The position numbers were made by a program, and so were the translations under genes. The notes under the pieces are model-generated. The model was not told where the DNA came from. It saw nothing but the letters and a program-made list of their open reading frames with translations, and made no database searches. From positions 281,416,001 to 281,480,000 of the forward strand of contig CM028131.1 in NCBI GenBank assembly GCA_016271365.2: a DNA stretch of 64,000 nt, given 5' to 3'. Positions 1 through 10,775 of the stretch are shown piece after piece. The DNA comes from Neoceratodus forsteri. Lineage: Eukaryota; Chordata; Ceratodontiformes; Ceratodontidae. The number at the start of each line of letters is the position of its first letter. The first letter of the stretch is position 1.

Positions 1-1130
1 CACTGGCTTCTTCCTTCCTGCCTGGACCACCTGCAATGAGTTAAAGTATGCTAGACAGGGCAGGAAGGAGGGAGTTACACTGTAGGGACTCATCTGGGAT
101 GTTCCTGAACCCTAAAATTGCCACTGGACCCCGGGCCATGCGGTCTGCGGTGTGCAGGTTTCCCGAGCTAGCTGGGCCCTGTTCTTGCTTGCTAAGATTG
201 TTGTGGGGTGGGCCTGGCCTGCTGGTGTGGTGTCGTGCATGACTTGCTGGTCATGTGACCCTCAGAAGAGGTCCTGATTGGAAGCTGGGCAGAGGGAGCT
301 ATAGCAGCTGTATGAATAAGCACCATCTTGGGGATCCTGGCCGAATGAGCAGAGGGAGAGAGACCAGCAACAGTAGTGAAGCAGAAAAGGTGAATATCGC
401 TAGTGAGAGCAGGGCAAAACAGATCTCTTTGGGAGCCCATTATTTGAGAAGCAGGCAAGTGACCTGGGACTGCATTATTTGAGAGCAGAGTACTGTGGAC
501 TCCAAATGACTGTGGGACTGGGAGAGCAGGAAAAGGAAGCACAGGCATCCCAATGGATTGGCAGCAAGCAGTAGCAGGGGAAGGTGCAGAGAAGACTGAA
601 GCAACCACTCACGAGGAACCCCTGACTACAGTTCCAGCCTCACTTCTTTCCTGGCTTTGGAAGGCTGGGGACAATGCAAGGGACATGAACATTGTGTGAG
701 GTATGGATTTGGGGAGAAGCAGTAACCAGGCTGCCCATATGCCTTTACTGTATAGGAGAGCACCTATGTCATTTAGCGGGACGTATGCTCCCTAGTTCCA
801 CTGCCAGCTTATTCATTCCATGGTCACCAGCCAGCAGAGATTCTGAGGTGTTTGATAGATTGTCCCTGGGAGAAAGCACATGTGTCCAGGTGGACAAGAC
901 CAAGTGAATTCCCAGATGTGATAGTGGAGGCTGTGGAAGAGGAGGGTGCAGGAGTACCAGAAAGAGACAGAGGTGATGGGGAGCACAGACATCTGCCCAG
1001 CAGTGGAGATGGTGGCAGAGCAGGCGTCATGCCGGGGCCGTCTTTTATTTTGAATGCTGGACCCTGGGGGTGGGACATGCAGAGTTCCACCATCTGCCCT
1101 GCCCCCCACTGTGATGTCACGTCAAGCAGT
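1..1130. other. Unassigned sequence
   Basis: I see no recognisable gene or repeat here. Open frames on both strands reach about 140 codons but show no domain, low-complexity bias or convincing splice context. Confidence 0.4.
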
Positions 1131-1320
1131 GGTACCCCAGCTGTGCAGCTGGACATTCTTTCACCCCCCATGCCCCCGGAGAAGGAGAGCAGTCCAAGGG
1201 ATGCACAATCCTTATCCCTCTGGCTGGCACACTCTGACTCCTGAGTCTGTCACCGAACCCAGGATGTCGGCACCGCAAGCGGACACTTTGGCACTGCGCC
1301 AGTGGACCCCGCACCAGGGA
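1130..1320 (-). mobile_element. tRNA-like SINE copy (family S1)
   Basis: Read on the minus strand, it has the layout shared by at least six other places in the window: a GGCGC-rich head, a pseudo B box (CCTGGGTTCGG), then an AGGATTGAGCATCC-type block and a pyrimidine/G-rich stretch. Here the block reads AAGGATTGTGCATCCC. Other copies lie near 2.6, 7.5, 9.8, 12.1, 24.95, 56.4 and 59.1 kb. The family is defined by comparison within the window. I cannot attach a database name. Confidence 0.55.
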
Positions 1321-1503
1321 CATTACTTTATACTGACTCCTTCTGCTGCTGCTGTAGATGCGTATGCCTACCCAAATAATGTGTAATCAAATCACACTAT
1401 ATAATTGTGAAATTTCTTCCATGCTACTACATCACTGCCTGACGTACTCTTCATTTTTTTTTTTTTTGTACCAACGCGTGCATCTCAGTTTCTGCATCCA
1501 TCC

Positions 1504-1590
1504 TTCTGGGCCACTGTTTGTTATCTGCTAATTATGTATGTACTGATTTCTGGGCCACTGTTTGTTATTGCTAATTATGTATGTACTGAT
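1504..1590. repeat. 44-bp tandem duplication
   Basis: A unit beginning TTCTGGGCCACTGTTTGTTA at 1504 is repeated at 1548 with one small indel, giving two adjacent copies. Confidence 0.85.
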
Positions 1591-1599
1591 TTTTGTATT

Positions 1600-1702
1600 A
1601 TGTACTGCACTCCTTACCCCTTACCAGGCGCATCTGGAATCGAGCGGTACTCTGCTCAGTATGCCTTCCTGGTAGATCTCTTAAATAAATAAATAAATAA
1701 TA
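1600..1702 (+). repeat. Retroposon-like 3' end with (TAAA)n tail
   Basis: A short stretch ends in a run of TAAA units at 1681-1702. This is the usual form of a LINE or SINE 3' end. No coding part remains, so the parent element is unknown. Confidence 0.35.
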
Positions 1703-1830
1703 CAGAATGTGCCGATGATTGGGAGGGGACCACTAACACCAGGGATATTATTTTTATATATAGCAGGATGGGTGATTGGCGGGGGTGACCACTACCACCA
1801 GGGATATCTACTTAGTAATCCCAATACACA

Positions 1831-2165
1831 AATTTTCCATAGTGTGGCGGCCCCCCCTCCCCATGCTCTGGTAGGCAGGACCCCCTGCCACCCGTGCCAG
1901 CAACTGGCACAACCCTCCACACTCTGCCATGGCCCAGCCACCAACTGAAGCATACAGAGCTGTACCTTACATAGTACGGGTTCACTGGTTGACCAATGAG
2001 ATCATACTCTGTACAGTACAGCTCTGTACACTTCAGCTGGTGGCTGGCCATGGCAGGGTGTGTGGACTCAGAGGGCTGTGCCAGTCACCGCACAGGTGGC
2101 ACGGGAGGGGTCCTGCCTACTGGGGCAGGGGGGAATGGGTGGGCTGTTATACTATGGAATTTTTC
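1831..2165. mobile_element. Foldback element (inverted repeat, 51-bp spacer)
   Basis: The left arm (about 1831-1964) and right arm (about 2016-2165) are reverse complements over roughly 130 bp. The inner ends pair through GTACAGCTCTGTA, and both arms carry the GGTGGCTGGxCCATGGCAG block. The outer ends share CACTATGGAAAATT-type sequence that recurs at 2713, 2829 and 3170. No transposase is encoded. Target duplications were not identified. Confidence 0.7.
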
Positions 2166-2534
2166 CATATACACTTTTTCTGCTCCTCCTCGAGCGGGCA
2201 GGTGGCTCTATCCCCTCCCTCTGGGGGACTCGTCTCTCAGCCAGGCTTCCCTTCCCATCCCACCTGGCCATCCCCCACAGGTTACCTTCCCATGATAGGA
2301 CCAGTGGTGAGGCGCTGGCCTCCCCACCCCTGGAAGCCAACATCCAGATTGCTGGGGTTGGTGTGGGTGCAGCCAGCCATCATGAAGCCTGCCAGCTCCG
2401 TCTTTTCCTCCAGTTTTTACACCCCAGGGCCCAAGACCGTGCAATGGGCAGGGTGACTGTCTCTGCCTCTGTGGGGCAGTCTAATGCCCTGGACTGGGCC
2501 TCCCATTCTGGGCAGCGCGCCTGTGCCGACACTC

Positions 2535-2706
2535 AGCCACTGCTCGGTGTCAGTCCCCTCCCCGAGGAAGAACTGTTGGCGGATGCTCGATCCTTCCTTG
2601 CCCCGGCCAACGCCCGAGCAACCAGAGTCTGTTCCCGAACCTGGGTTGCCAATGTGGCATGAGGTGTGGTGTGCAGCGCCTCAACCTTTAGCGCCACTGG
2701 GCCGGC
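2535..2706 (-). mobile_element. tRNA-like SINE copy (family S1)
   Basis: On the minus strand it reads a head with CCGGCCCAGTGGCGCT, a pseudo B box AACCCAGGTTCGGGAAC, then AAGGATCGAGCATCCGCC. This is one of the best-preserved copies of the family, and it lies between sequence blocks related to the foldback ends around 2.1 and 2.7 kb. Confidence 0.65.
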
Positions 2707-3240
2707 CTTTACACAATGGAAAATTTGCGTATTGGGATTATGAATCACATGGGGATTTTGGACTGGGCAGCCATCTGTTTTATGCGATCAGGGTTCGGGG
2801 ATCGGGGACGGGGCAGGGGTCCACTACACTATGGAAAAGGCATTTTTATTAAATGGGCATTGGGGAACAGGATGGGGTGGGGGTCTACTACATACCTCTC
2901 AACTGCCCCTGATTTTCAGGAACGTCCCTGATTTTCCTCAAAATTTCTCTGTCCCTCGTAAAATTTCTGTTTTTGTGACTAAACAGTGGGAATTGTAAGC
3001 ACAAAATAAGTTAAACATTGAAGTTACAGACTTGTTCTTCTTCAGGAAATACTTCCTACACTAATCCCCTTATTCTGTCAGCTTTCAGAGTGAATATTAT
3101 CAATTTTTAAGATGTGTTCGATTTTGGGTTTGAGCGTGGATCGGTTATCGGGGTGGGGTGGGGACCCTACACTGTGGAAAATGAGCTACTTCTGTATCCT
3201 GGATTGCACGGGATTGGGCGGGGGTGGGGACAGGCTGTCC
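2707..3240. repeat. Dispersed short repeats with ACTATGGAAAA motif
   Basis: The motif CACTATGGAAAA or a close variant appears at about 2713, 2829 and 3170, each near GGGGTCCACTAC or GGGACCCTAC and G-rich sequence. It looks like a degenerate tandem array related to the arms of the 1.8-2.2 kb foldback and to the array at 44.8-45.1 kb. No coding potential is seen. Confidence 0.4.
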
Positions 3241-3620
3241 AGGCACATTCTGCTGGGCGCAGGCATGCAAATTAGCCCATAATGGGCATACATGAGGCCC
3301 GTTTGCTCCATGCATGCCCAATGAGTTCATTTGCATTTACTAGCCGAATATCACCTTTGGGGGCTCAGGGCATCTGGGATGCACTAGTACAACCCCCATT
3401 GGCAGCATTTGGCCCATCCTCTGGATGTGCCGAGAGCATTGGTGACCGTCCCCCCCTTTGCGCCACCCATCCAAGTTCGAATATTCAAACTTGATGCGCA
3501 AGCTGCTGGCATCATGTTTGAATATCCCATTGTGTTATGCTGGTGCAACTTTTTGGGCAGTACATCCAAATGTGCTGTGCAACCCCTCATATTTGAATAT
3601 GGGGGTCCAAGTCTCTAAGA
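3240..3620. mobile_element. Possible diverged relative of the 38-kb foldback
   Basis: It contains GAATATTCAAACTTGATGCG and GAATATCACCTTTG blocks that resemble the end and the interior of the 38.1-40.0 kb foldback, plus a TTCATTTGCATT block found there too. The inverted-repeat structure is poor. The relation rests on short shared words only. Confidence 0.35.
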
Positions 3621-3624
3621 TGGG

Positions 3625-5535
3625 GTGGGTGATAAAATGAGCAACAAAGTGGAGATGGAAAACTGGCCCTTACTATTGAAGAAATACTAGTGCCCACTGC
3701 AAAGATTCTAAACCTCCCACTGAAATTGGCATAATTCCCCAAATCTGGAAGGCAGCCCTTGTTACCCTGTTCACAAAAGTGGAGACCGCACTATACACAC
3801 AAACTATAGACCTACCGCTATACTTCCACCTCTGTCTAAGGCACTTGAGTGCATAGTTGTGGATCAGTTGGTGGAGTATATGGAAAAATACTCGATTCAA
3901 TGCCCCAAGCAGCATGGATTCGAAGCGACACAGCACTGCTAGAATTCACTGGTTTCACTCACCAATCTCTGGATCAAGGTAGATTGATGCGTGCAGCTCA
4001 CAGACCTCACAAAAGCCTTTGATACAGTGAACCATGCTCTACTTCTCAAGCAAATGTCCTCAATTGGTCTTTCGACAGATACTGTGTCCCTAGTTCAAAA
4101 GCTATCTTATAGGTCACTCCCAATGGGTGAAGATAGCTAATGTCACCTCTGACCATCAACATGTCCACTCTGGAGTACCACAGGGCTCCATACTGGGTCC
4201 ACTTCTCTTTAGCATCTTTCTTAACACTCTCCCTCGCTCCTGTCACCAGCAGATCCTCCTCTATGTGGATGATGCAGTCATATACGCTACCAACATTGAC
4301 CCTGAAACACTGGAACACCAACTTCAACTCAGCTTTGAGGAAGTGGAGGACTGGTTCAGAAAACACAAACTGATTCTGAATTACAAAAAATGGAAGTCAT
4401 GTTGTTCAGTGGTGCTCATAGCAAACACAGATCCAGTGCCCTAACCACCAGGGACTCCTCTGCGCCCCGTTGAACAAATTCAACATTTCAAGTATCTAGG
4501 GGTAACCATGGATAGCTCCCTATCATATGCCCAGCAAGCTGTGAATGCTGCCAGGTCTGCCAGTATCAAGATAGGGTTACTCCACAGACATAAGCACAAT
4601 CTAACGCTTGAAGCCCTAGCTATCTATAGCTCCATAGTATCCATTGTTGACTATGGTCTGGTTATCTACAGCTCAGCTTCCATCACTACCCTCCGCAGAA
4701 TATCTGTGGCACTCAATAAAGGATGCTGACTTCTTAATGGAGCAGTATGCATTACCACACACGTAAACTGTATGCTAAACAGGTTGACTTCAGCTAAATG
4801 GAGGATTCACTACCAAACCTGCTTGCTAACTAAAAAGGCACTTCTTGTGCTCCTGTCTTCTGGTGTTACAAACTTACTCAGCCCCTCTTGCCTCTCCCAG
4901 CACATGCGTAGCTCAGTCAACCAACTCTTCTCTATCCCAAGATGCCGGACTACACAAGGGCAACGATCGTTTGCATGTAGAGCATCACTATGGTTTTATG
5001 CGCTGCCCAAAAATATCTCTTCCTTAGCAGAATTGGGACCATTTAAAGGCACACTTCCTCAGCATCTTACAGCTAACTGTTCCTGCGTCTGTTTCAACTG
5101 ACATGGCACTACTTCAGCAGTATTGACACTTACTTGTGTACCTACTTCTCCTCCTTTCTCTGTGAATGACCACTTTCACCCTAACTGCTCTGCCCTATTT
5201 CCTGCCTCCTCCTTTCCCGATCTTCTTTCACCTCACCCCTCTCACCTTTTTCCAGTTTATCTTCACTTACCTGAACTTTTGTTCTCCCAAATCTACCTAT
5301 ACCTATTTGACAACGCATCTTGGACTGCCTCCTTTTATTAGGTTATTTGTAATTTCCTGCTGATTCACAGTTGAATTTTAGTTGCAATGTTAATATCATT
5401 TTAAATACCTTCTTGTGAAAATTTTATGTAATACCATTCGGTGTATGTCTGTCACCCTTCCCACTGACGTGGAACCTTTGTAAAAAGAGCTGTTTTGTGC
5501 TCAAAGGTATTGTAATCCGAGAATGAATAAATAAA
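3625..5535 (+). pseudogene. L2/Jockey-like LINE, 5'-truncated, dead reverse transcriptase
   Basis: The reading order is that of a non-LTR retrotransposon reverse transcriptase. A degraded thumb/finger part runs over 3690-4100, with AFDTVNHALLL-like sequence at about 4015-4045. Then come HSGVPQGSILGPLLFSIF (about 4158-4215), the catalytic YVDDAVIYAT box (about 4262-4290), HKLILNYKK, and the distal KYLGVTMDSSLSY and SSIVSIVDYGLVIYSS blocks (4490-4690). The family normally makes an element-encoded enzyme that copies LINE RNA at a nicked chromosomal target. Several stops and frameshifts separate these pieces, so the copy is inactive. The same family lies on the minus strand at 60.7-62.4 kb with matching distal blocks. 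Assignment to L2 rather than CR1 or Rex is by motif style. Confidence 0.8.
5475..5534 (+). promoter_or_regulatory. Conserved LINE 3' hairpin and AATAAA-rich tail
   Basis: At the 3' end of the LINE, CCTTT (5475-5479) pairs with AAAGG (5503-5507), and inside it GAGC (5487-5490) pairs with GCTC (5499-5502). The AATAAATAAAAATAA tail follows. The other copy of the family at 60.8 kb (minus strand) keeps the same TGACGTGGAACC lead and a hairpin with different stem bases. In LINEs of this type the 3' stem-loop is usually the template recognition site. That role is inferred here. Confidence 0.6.
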
Positions 5536-5621
5536 AATAAACTAGAACCTGCTTCTGGCCTGGAGCAGATCTGGGTGCGGAGGCAGTTTATTTGTTGGGG
5601 GAGGGATCCTACAATAATAAA

Positions 5622-5765
5622 GGAATAATGCATGACAGGGTGTGTGTCATGCTGGGATAACGCCACACCTGGGGGGGTTGGGCACGAGGCCGCAGGCCGA
5701 GTGCGTCCAATGCCCCAGGGATGGCGTTATCCCAGCACGACACACACCCTGGAGTGCATTATTCC
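5622..5765. mobile_element. Palindromic element with conserved core (type P-core, copy 1)
   Basis: The two arms are reverse complements over about 60 bp each (outer ends GGAATAATGCA and TGCATTATTCC). They flank a core at 5682-5704 that contains CGAGGCCGCAGGCCGAG. A second palindrome at 41366-41510 has the same core with one base change and related but different arms. The sequence codes for nothing. It would form a long cruciform or RNA hairpin. Confidence 0.75.
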
Positions 5766-6330
5766 AATTACACAATGTCTTGTTGTTATAAATAAAATAA
5801 AAAATAATTTTAAAGAATGTTTTTATTAGTGTGCAAAAATATTTATGTTTCTTAAGAGGAGATGCAAAAAAAAGTGCATATCCTAATTGTCATCCACGTG
5901 GGTTCACAGTGAGGCTGAGACTGACCTGTGGGATTATGCTGGGATAATGGCCATGGGTCCGGCGAGCCCCAAACTGACCAATCACAGTCCAAGATTCTTT
6001 TGCCATTGTATAATGTGTATTGGATGTTGCACACACAAACAATTATACCAATGATAATACATTTAGAGCTTTCCAAAATTGTTCAGCTAGTACGCTCAAA
6101 AGTGTTACTCAGTTGACATATTTTTAATAACTACATTTTAATAGTTACAGTATAGGACGTCAGTGCCAGAAATGGTTACAGTAAAGCTCTGATTTAAGTT
6201 CGTGTCTGAAGGAATGCTCAAGTCATGTGGTTGAAGGAATTCGCGGACTCCCAAGTTCTCAAAGCTCTGTTCTATTGCTTCACCCTCATTATGGGCCCCT
6301 AAGGAAGAGCTTTTATCTACGCTCCCAGGC
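5766..6330. other. Unassigned sequence
   Basis: Mostly AT-rich unique-looking DNA. A short stretch near 5936-5960 (TGCTGGGATAATGGCCAT) resembles part of an arm of the palindrome just upstream. Confidence 0.35.
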
Positions 6331-6544
6331 CCGCCTATCGCTTGCCCATTACCTAGCAACTGGCGGCGTTCTTGCTTTCTGATTGGAAGAAAACTCGACG
6401 TCCGCCATTTTCAAAACTTGGCACAGCGGTTATTATAATGTAGCGCCTGTCAATAAAGTTAAAATAAACTCCACATTTTATGACTGTGGTTTACTTTAAA
6501 ATCATAACAATTTGACATACACTTAAGCAGAATTTGCTTCAGTA
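6330..6544 (+). promoter_or_regulatory. Promoter-like region upstream of a possible first exon
   Basis: The stretch is richer in CpG than its surroundings. It carries a CCTAGCAAC half X-box-like motif near 6352-6360, an inverted CCAAT (ATTGG) near 6382, and a CCGCCATTTTC motif of YY1 type near 6402. There is no clear TATA box. These are short motifs and could be chance, but they cluster just ahead of an ATG in good context and a consensus splice donor. Confidence 0.4.
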
Positions 6545-6687
6545 ATGGAGGAGGCGGATGCAAGTTCTCAGCTCCTGCAGTTAGAGGTTGAGAACGAGAG
6601 GCCGAAAAAGAAAGGGGGATCGAAGCGCAAATCTTCCATCTCATCGCTTATAGGCACGGAGACTCCCGAATGCTCTACCTCCAGGCG
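6545..6687 (+). CDS. Candidate first coding exon of an unidentified gene
   Basis: An ATG with a purine at -3 and G at +4 (6545) opens a frame of 47 codons plus two bases. The frame ends at a consensus donor, CGGTAAGTGC (GT at 6688). The peptide starts MEEADASSQLLQLEVENE, continues with a basic PKKKGGSKRKSS run that looks like a nuclear localisation signal, and ends ETPECSTSR. I do not recognise the family. The following intron would be long and may fill much of this window. No partner exon was identified. It could be the start of a host gene encoding a nuclear protein, or a first exon of a transposon gene. Confidence 0.45.
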
Positions 6688-6944
6688 GTAAGTGCTCAGG
6701 GAGCCGCGACCCGGGCAGGCCTGAGCTAAGCTCTCTTGTTTGTGTTGGACGTGGAGGGAGCAGGGCAGAGCAAGACGCTTTAGAAACATTGTTGTTTTTT
6801 TTTCTTTGAGAGGGTGGGGAGTACTCGTTTGTCACATCATTTGGTCCATTATGTAGGTCTTTACGTGCAAAACTATAACAGCGCTGTAGTACATTGTACT
6901 CAATAGAAGCACATTTTTTTTTTAACCAGGAAATCTGAAAGCTT

Positions 6945-7090
6945 GTTTACAGGTGCGACCTGGGAGCACAAAAGGAAGTTACATGACTTGCTCAGGATCA
7001 CACAGTATGCAAGTGGGAGCTGTGGATTCAAACCAAGTCTCCAGGTTTGCACCTCAGAGCCTTAAACCACTGCACTATACTGCCTCTTTA
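6945..7090 (-). mobile_element. MIR/CORE-SINE copy
   Basis: On the minus strand it reads GGCAGTATAGTGCAGTGGTT, a B-box-like GGTTTGAATCC, then the CORE block CTGTGTGATCCTGAGCAAGTC. This order and wording match the MIR family of tRNA-derived SINEs. The copy lacks the far 3' tail. Confidence 0.8.
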
Positions 7091-7099
7091 TTCATTCCA

Positions 7100-7480
7100 G
7101 TTGATCTCTTAAGTTACACAAATTTTGCCAGGCTTTTACTTTCTGTTTCTGTCCCTTTTAGCTGCTGAGCTGACCCCCTTCTGCTGATGCCCTCTCTCAT
7201 CCCTGTCATTCGCCATCTCTGGGAGTAATTACAGATTGCTGCACAGCTTGCACCTTGCGGTGGAGCTGTCAGGGGTACCCCACGTGCCTCTCGATGACTC
7301 TCTTGGTCAGGCAGACCCAGTGCCCAGTAGGTGTGGAATCTGCAGGAGGCCATCCACACTGTCCTATGTGCAGCTGGCGGTGCTTTCCTCTTTTCTCCCT
7401 CTGTTCCATTGGACTCTGTTTGGAGAAGATGACCTGATGCAGCTATGCAGAGCATGCTGATGTCTGTGTCAGGGAGCATC
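7100..7480. other. Unassigned sequence
   Basis: No recognisable gene or repeat. A 142-codon open frame on the minus strand (7114-7539) has no recognisable domain and overlaps SINE-like sequence. Confidence 0.35.
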
Positions 7481-7620
7481 CCGCACCATAATCTAAGATC
7501 ATCTAGGTGGCAGTGCTGTGGTAGAGCTTGCTGCCCCAAAGAGAAGGAACTTGTCCTCTAGGATGCTCAATCCTCCTCCCCTGGCATTCTAGCGGAAGTG
7601 GTGCCGTGGGCTGACTCTGG
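7480..7620 (-). mobile_element. SINE S1 fragment
   Basis: On the minus strand the diagnostic GGAGGATTGAGCATCC block is present near 7560-7585. The head and B box are not clearly preserved, so this is a partial copy. Confidence 0.4.
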
Positions 7621-7929
7621 TCTAGATTTTATTGATCTGGTGTGGTTCATCCATTCCTGGACTGTCGAAAACTGGCCTGAAGTAAATTGATAAAAGCTAG
7701 ACTGCCCATACCAGCAAGATTAGTGCAGCTTACACCCAGTGTGGCCATATTGGGCAGTCTGGTCTGTCATGCCGATTTTGCCAAGTTCTTGTATGCCATT
7801 CTGTTTGTGCTGGTGGTATAGTTGCGATGTTTTCATTTTAGGTGCCAACAATGTGACTTGAAGTGCTTATTGTGCTTGTGTACTGTTTTTTTTTTTCGCA
7901 TTTAGTCAAGTGCAAAGGTGCAGTCAGTG

Positions 7930-8850
7930 TTTGTAATTTGGTTTGCATGATATTCTTGATGTCAGTGATGGGGTTTATGTCTTGCCTTGAGGATTCAGAC
8001 CCTACACAAGCCTGGGGTTGAACCCCTTTGGGGAACATTGTTTTTCCTTTCTCACTAAAATGCAGGGGTCAAATTGGCACTGACCCATTAGCCAAATGCT
8101 GGTAGATTTTGTATCAGGCTAGTAAGGTTTTCCTTTAACTAGCCCTGCAGGCTTGTACTGGAGAAAGTAATATTTCAAAACACCATCTGGGCCACTGAAA
8201 GCCTGTGGGCTAGTGGATTTTCTCAATCACTAGCCCTGCTGTTAGCAGCTGCAAAACTTAATTGTGACCCTTGAAATGTATGTAGTATGCTACAAATTGT
8301 TAGATTCATGCTAATGTTAATGTTAGAGTTTCAGCAAGGTCTGAAGTTCTTTATTGCTGATAACGAAAAGTTCCAGCTGAGACTTTCAGGTTTGAATTCA
8401 GCTTGGAAAACTTTACTTAAATTGACAGATTTCATTATGAAAATCCACTGCGTGTGTGTTGGTTTGTTTGTGTGTATGGGGTTAAGCTCTCTGCATGATT
8501 TCCTTTGCTACTACGAGCATCTCTTGTCAAGGAACCATAGTACTACAGTAGAGCTACATGTTACCAAGCAGAACTGAGTAAGGGCCTGGGTTCTATCTTC
8601 AGTGCAGAACATTGTTTTTTTTTACACTACACTTTATGTAGTATATAAAGGGAATTGTTATATGCCATTGCTGATGCTAGTGATAGCATTTCAGTAAGGT
8701 TTGAAGTTCTGTATTGCTTCTGACTTGAAAAGTTTCAGATCAGACTTTAAAGTTTCAGTGCAACTGTGGAAACACTACTTAAAGAGTACCTTTTCTGGTG
8801 CTCACTCCAAATCGGTTACTGCAAGAACTTTAATTTTAGTTGCTTCTGTT
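7930..8850 (+). repeat. Tandem ~350-bp units with tRNA-like end (units 0-2)
   Basis: Units share GCTGATGxTAGTGATAG, CAGCAAGGTTTGAAGTTCT, ATTGCTGATAACTTGAAAAG, GCATTTCCT-like sequence and a tRNA-like segment (AGTAGAGCTACATGTTACC...GGCCTGGGTTCTATC). They then have GAACATT, a T run and CACTACAGTTTATGTAGTG. The end of unit 0 lies at about 7995-8062 and resumes at 8274 after a MITE. Unit 1 runs to about 8640. Unit 2 breaks off near 8850. Further units follow at 12.4-14.1 kb. The tRNA-like part resembles a tRNA-Ala A-box/B-box arrangement but cannot fold as a working tRNA. Confidence 0.7.
8063..8273. mobile_element. hAT-like MITE (CAGGGGTCAAATT ends)
   Basis: The ends are CAGGGGTCAAATT and AATTGTGACCCTTG, imperfect inverted repeats. 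AAATG directly flanks both sides (8058-8062 and 8274-8278). Removing the element restores the expected unit sequence CTCACTAAAATGTATGTAGT of the surrounding tandem array. There is no coding capacity. Confidence 0.65.
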
Positions 8851-9031
8851 TGCTTCTGTTTAGTAAGGAAGGGTTTGTATTTTGGCTCCGTGGAGCCAAG
8901 CCATATATCCCTCCCACTTGCAGGTCTGAGCCCCCCAGCACGTTTTGTGATGTAATTATATGGAAAGTACGAGGCACGCCTATAGACAGTAATGGGGCCT
9001 TTTTAACTTTGTTTTATATTTGAGATGCCCA

Positions 9032-9102
9032 TTCTGAACAAGGCCACCCCTTAACTAACAAGGGCCTTGTTAGTTGAGAGGAGTAGCCTTGATTTGTTCA
9101 GA
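9032..9102. repeat. Short imperfect palindrome
   Basis: The left arm beginning TTCTGAACAAGG and ending ACTAACAAGG pairs with a right arm beginning CCTTGTTAGT and ending TTGTTCAGAA. The centre has almost no loop, and the right arm carries a small insertion. It sits just before the minisatellite. Confidence 0.75.
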
Positions 9103-9104
9103 AT

Positions 9105-9722
9105 GTGACAGGGACATGCCTTCTCAAAATGTGGTGGGACAGTCAGTCTCTGAATGCAACAGGACACACATCAAGGAATTCTGGTAGGACTGGCAATTTT
9201 GGAATACAGTGGGGTTGCACGCTGTGGGAATGTGTGACAGGACACACCATTTATTCTGAAATTGCTTGTCCCTGCCACATTCCAAAATTATACACACCCA
9301 CGCTTCAAAAATTGTGCATCACGCCCCCACCACAGTCCAACATTATGTGTCCCAGCCGCATTCTAAAATTATGCATCCTTGCTGTATTCAGAAATTTCTC
9401 ATCCTTCCCGTTCCCAAATTCGCATCCCTGCCACATTTTGAAATGGTGCATTCCACGAATTCCATAATTGCTCATTACCGCTAAGTTGTGTTTCACTGCC
9501 ACATTCCCAAATAGTCGTCATGCCACATTGAAGCTATTTACCGTCAACATTGAAACTGTTGCATCACTGCCGCATTCTCAACCCGTGTCATTGCCACATT
9601 CCAAAAACTGTGCATCACTACTGCATGCACAACCCAGCGCCACCGCCGCATTCCAACATTGTGCAGCACTGCTGCATTCTCTAAACCTGTGTGTCACCAC
9701 TGCATTCTGAAATTTACATGTT
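9105..9722 (+). repeat. Degenerate minisatellite, block 1
   Basis: Irregular units of about 24-30 bp follow the pattern TGTGCATCACTGCCACATTCTGAA with many variants (CCGCATTCCAAA, CTGCATTCT and so on). Early units are the most diverged. The open frames seen here are translations of the repeat, not genes. Confidence 0.8.
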
Positions 9723-9985
9723 ACAGCTGGCTCCGGCCAGCAGCAGCGATTGGACTTCCGCTATGATGCTGTTGACCCAGCTCGCCCAGGAATGGACCTG
9801 GGAGTTCAGAGGGCCAGCCAGGGGAGAAGGATTGAGCATCCTCTGGACTGCCTCCGGGAGGGGGAAGTGTGTCTGGCGCCTCACTCCTGGCAGAGGCTGG
9901 TGCTGCTGCGCTGGCGCCAGAAATACATGGGGCGGGGGTGCACGCTGGTCGGCCATTGCACATCCCTGGGGGCATCAGCATGTTA
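9723..9985 (+). mobile_element. SINE S1 copy inside the minisatellite
   Basis: It carries GAAGGATTGAGCATCCTCTG near 9828 and, upstream, a head with GACCTGGGAGTTCAGAGG, in the family order. It ends near AAATAACAAATAAATAATT. Minisatellite units lie on both sides, so it was inserted into the array. Confidence 0.6.
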
Positions 9986-10257
9986 AATAACAAATAAATA
10001 ATTAAAACAAAAAAAACTTCCTGCCCCTGTCCAGCTGTGCTCCACACTGCCTTAGATGTCTGCTGGGGAGGTCCCTCTCCCATGGCTCCCAACCCGGGGT
10101 AGCTGGGTCTTACTTAGAGTGATCGTTAGGGGAGGGAAGTCCCCGTGGCCCTGCCCAGAGGAGGAAGCCTGGCAATGGGGAGGGATGCAGACAGGGTACG
10201 GGACACCTCCGGAGGAAGGATTAGAGGGTCCGGCAAAAAAAAAAGGGGGGGGGGAGA
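9986..10257. other. Unassigned insert between minisatellite blocks
   Basis: A-rich sequence, then G-rich sequence ending in an A10G9 run at about 10234-10254. It may be part of the same insertion as the SINE. No family recognised. Confidence 0.35.
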
Positions 10258-10775
10258 AACTGTGCGTCACCGCCACATTCTGAAACTGTGTCACCGCCAC
10301 ATTCTGAAACTGTGTCACCGCCACATTCTGAACCTGTGTCAGTGCTGCATTCTGAAACTGTGCGTCACTGCTGCATCCCGAAATTGTGCGTCACTGCCAC
10401 ATTCCAGAATTGTGCATCACTGCCGCATTCTGAACCTGTGCATCACCGCCACATTCTAGAATTGTGCATCTCTGCTGCATTCTGAACCTGTGCATCACTG
10501 CCACATTCCAGAATTGTGCATCACTGTCGCATTCTGAACCTGTGTGTCACTGGTGCATTCTGAAATTATGCGTCACCGCCGCATTCTGAAATTAGGCATC
10601 ACTACCACATTCCAAACCTATGCGTCAGTCACCACTGTATTCTGAAATTGTGCATCACTGCTGCATTATGAAATTGTGTCACTGCTGCATTCCAAACCTG
10701 TATGTTGCCACCGCATTCTGAACCTGTTCATCACTGCTACATTCTGAACCAGTACACCACCGCCGATTCCAAAAC
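10258..10775 (+). repeat. Degenerate minisatellite, block 2
   Basis: The best-preserved part: three nearly identical 24-bp units (GTGTCACCGCCACATTCTGAAACT type) at about 10265-10340, then 24-30-bp variants up to the MITE at 10776. Where the period is 24 bp the translation repeats every eight residues (HRHILKLC), which explains the apparent reading frame. Confidence 0.85.

Noticed and set aside
10052..10485. Repetitive peptide HRHILKLC... / AVTQFQN...
   Set aside because: It is the translation of 24-bp minisatellite units; the period, not selection, keeps the frame open.
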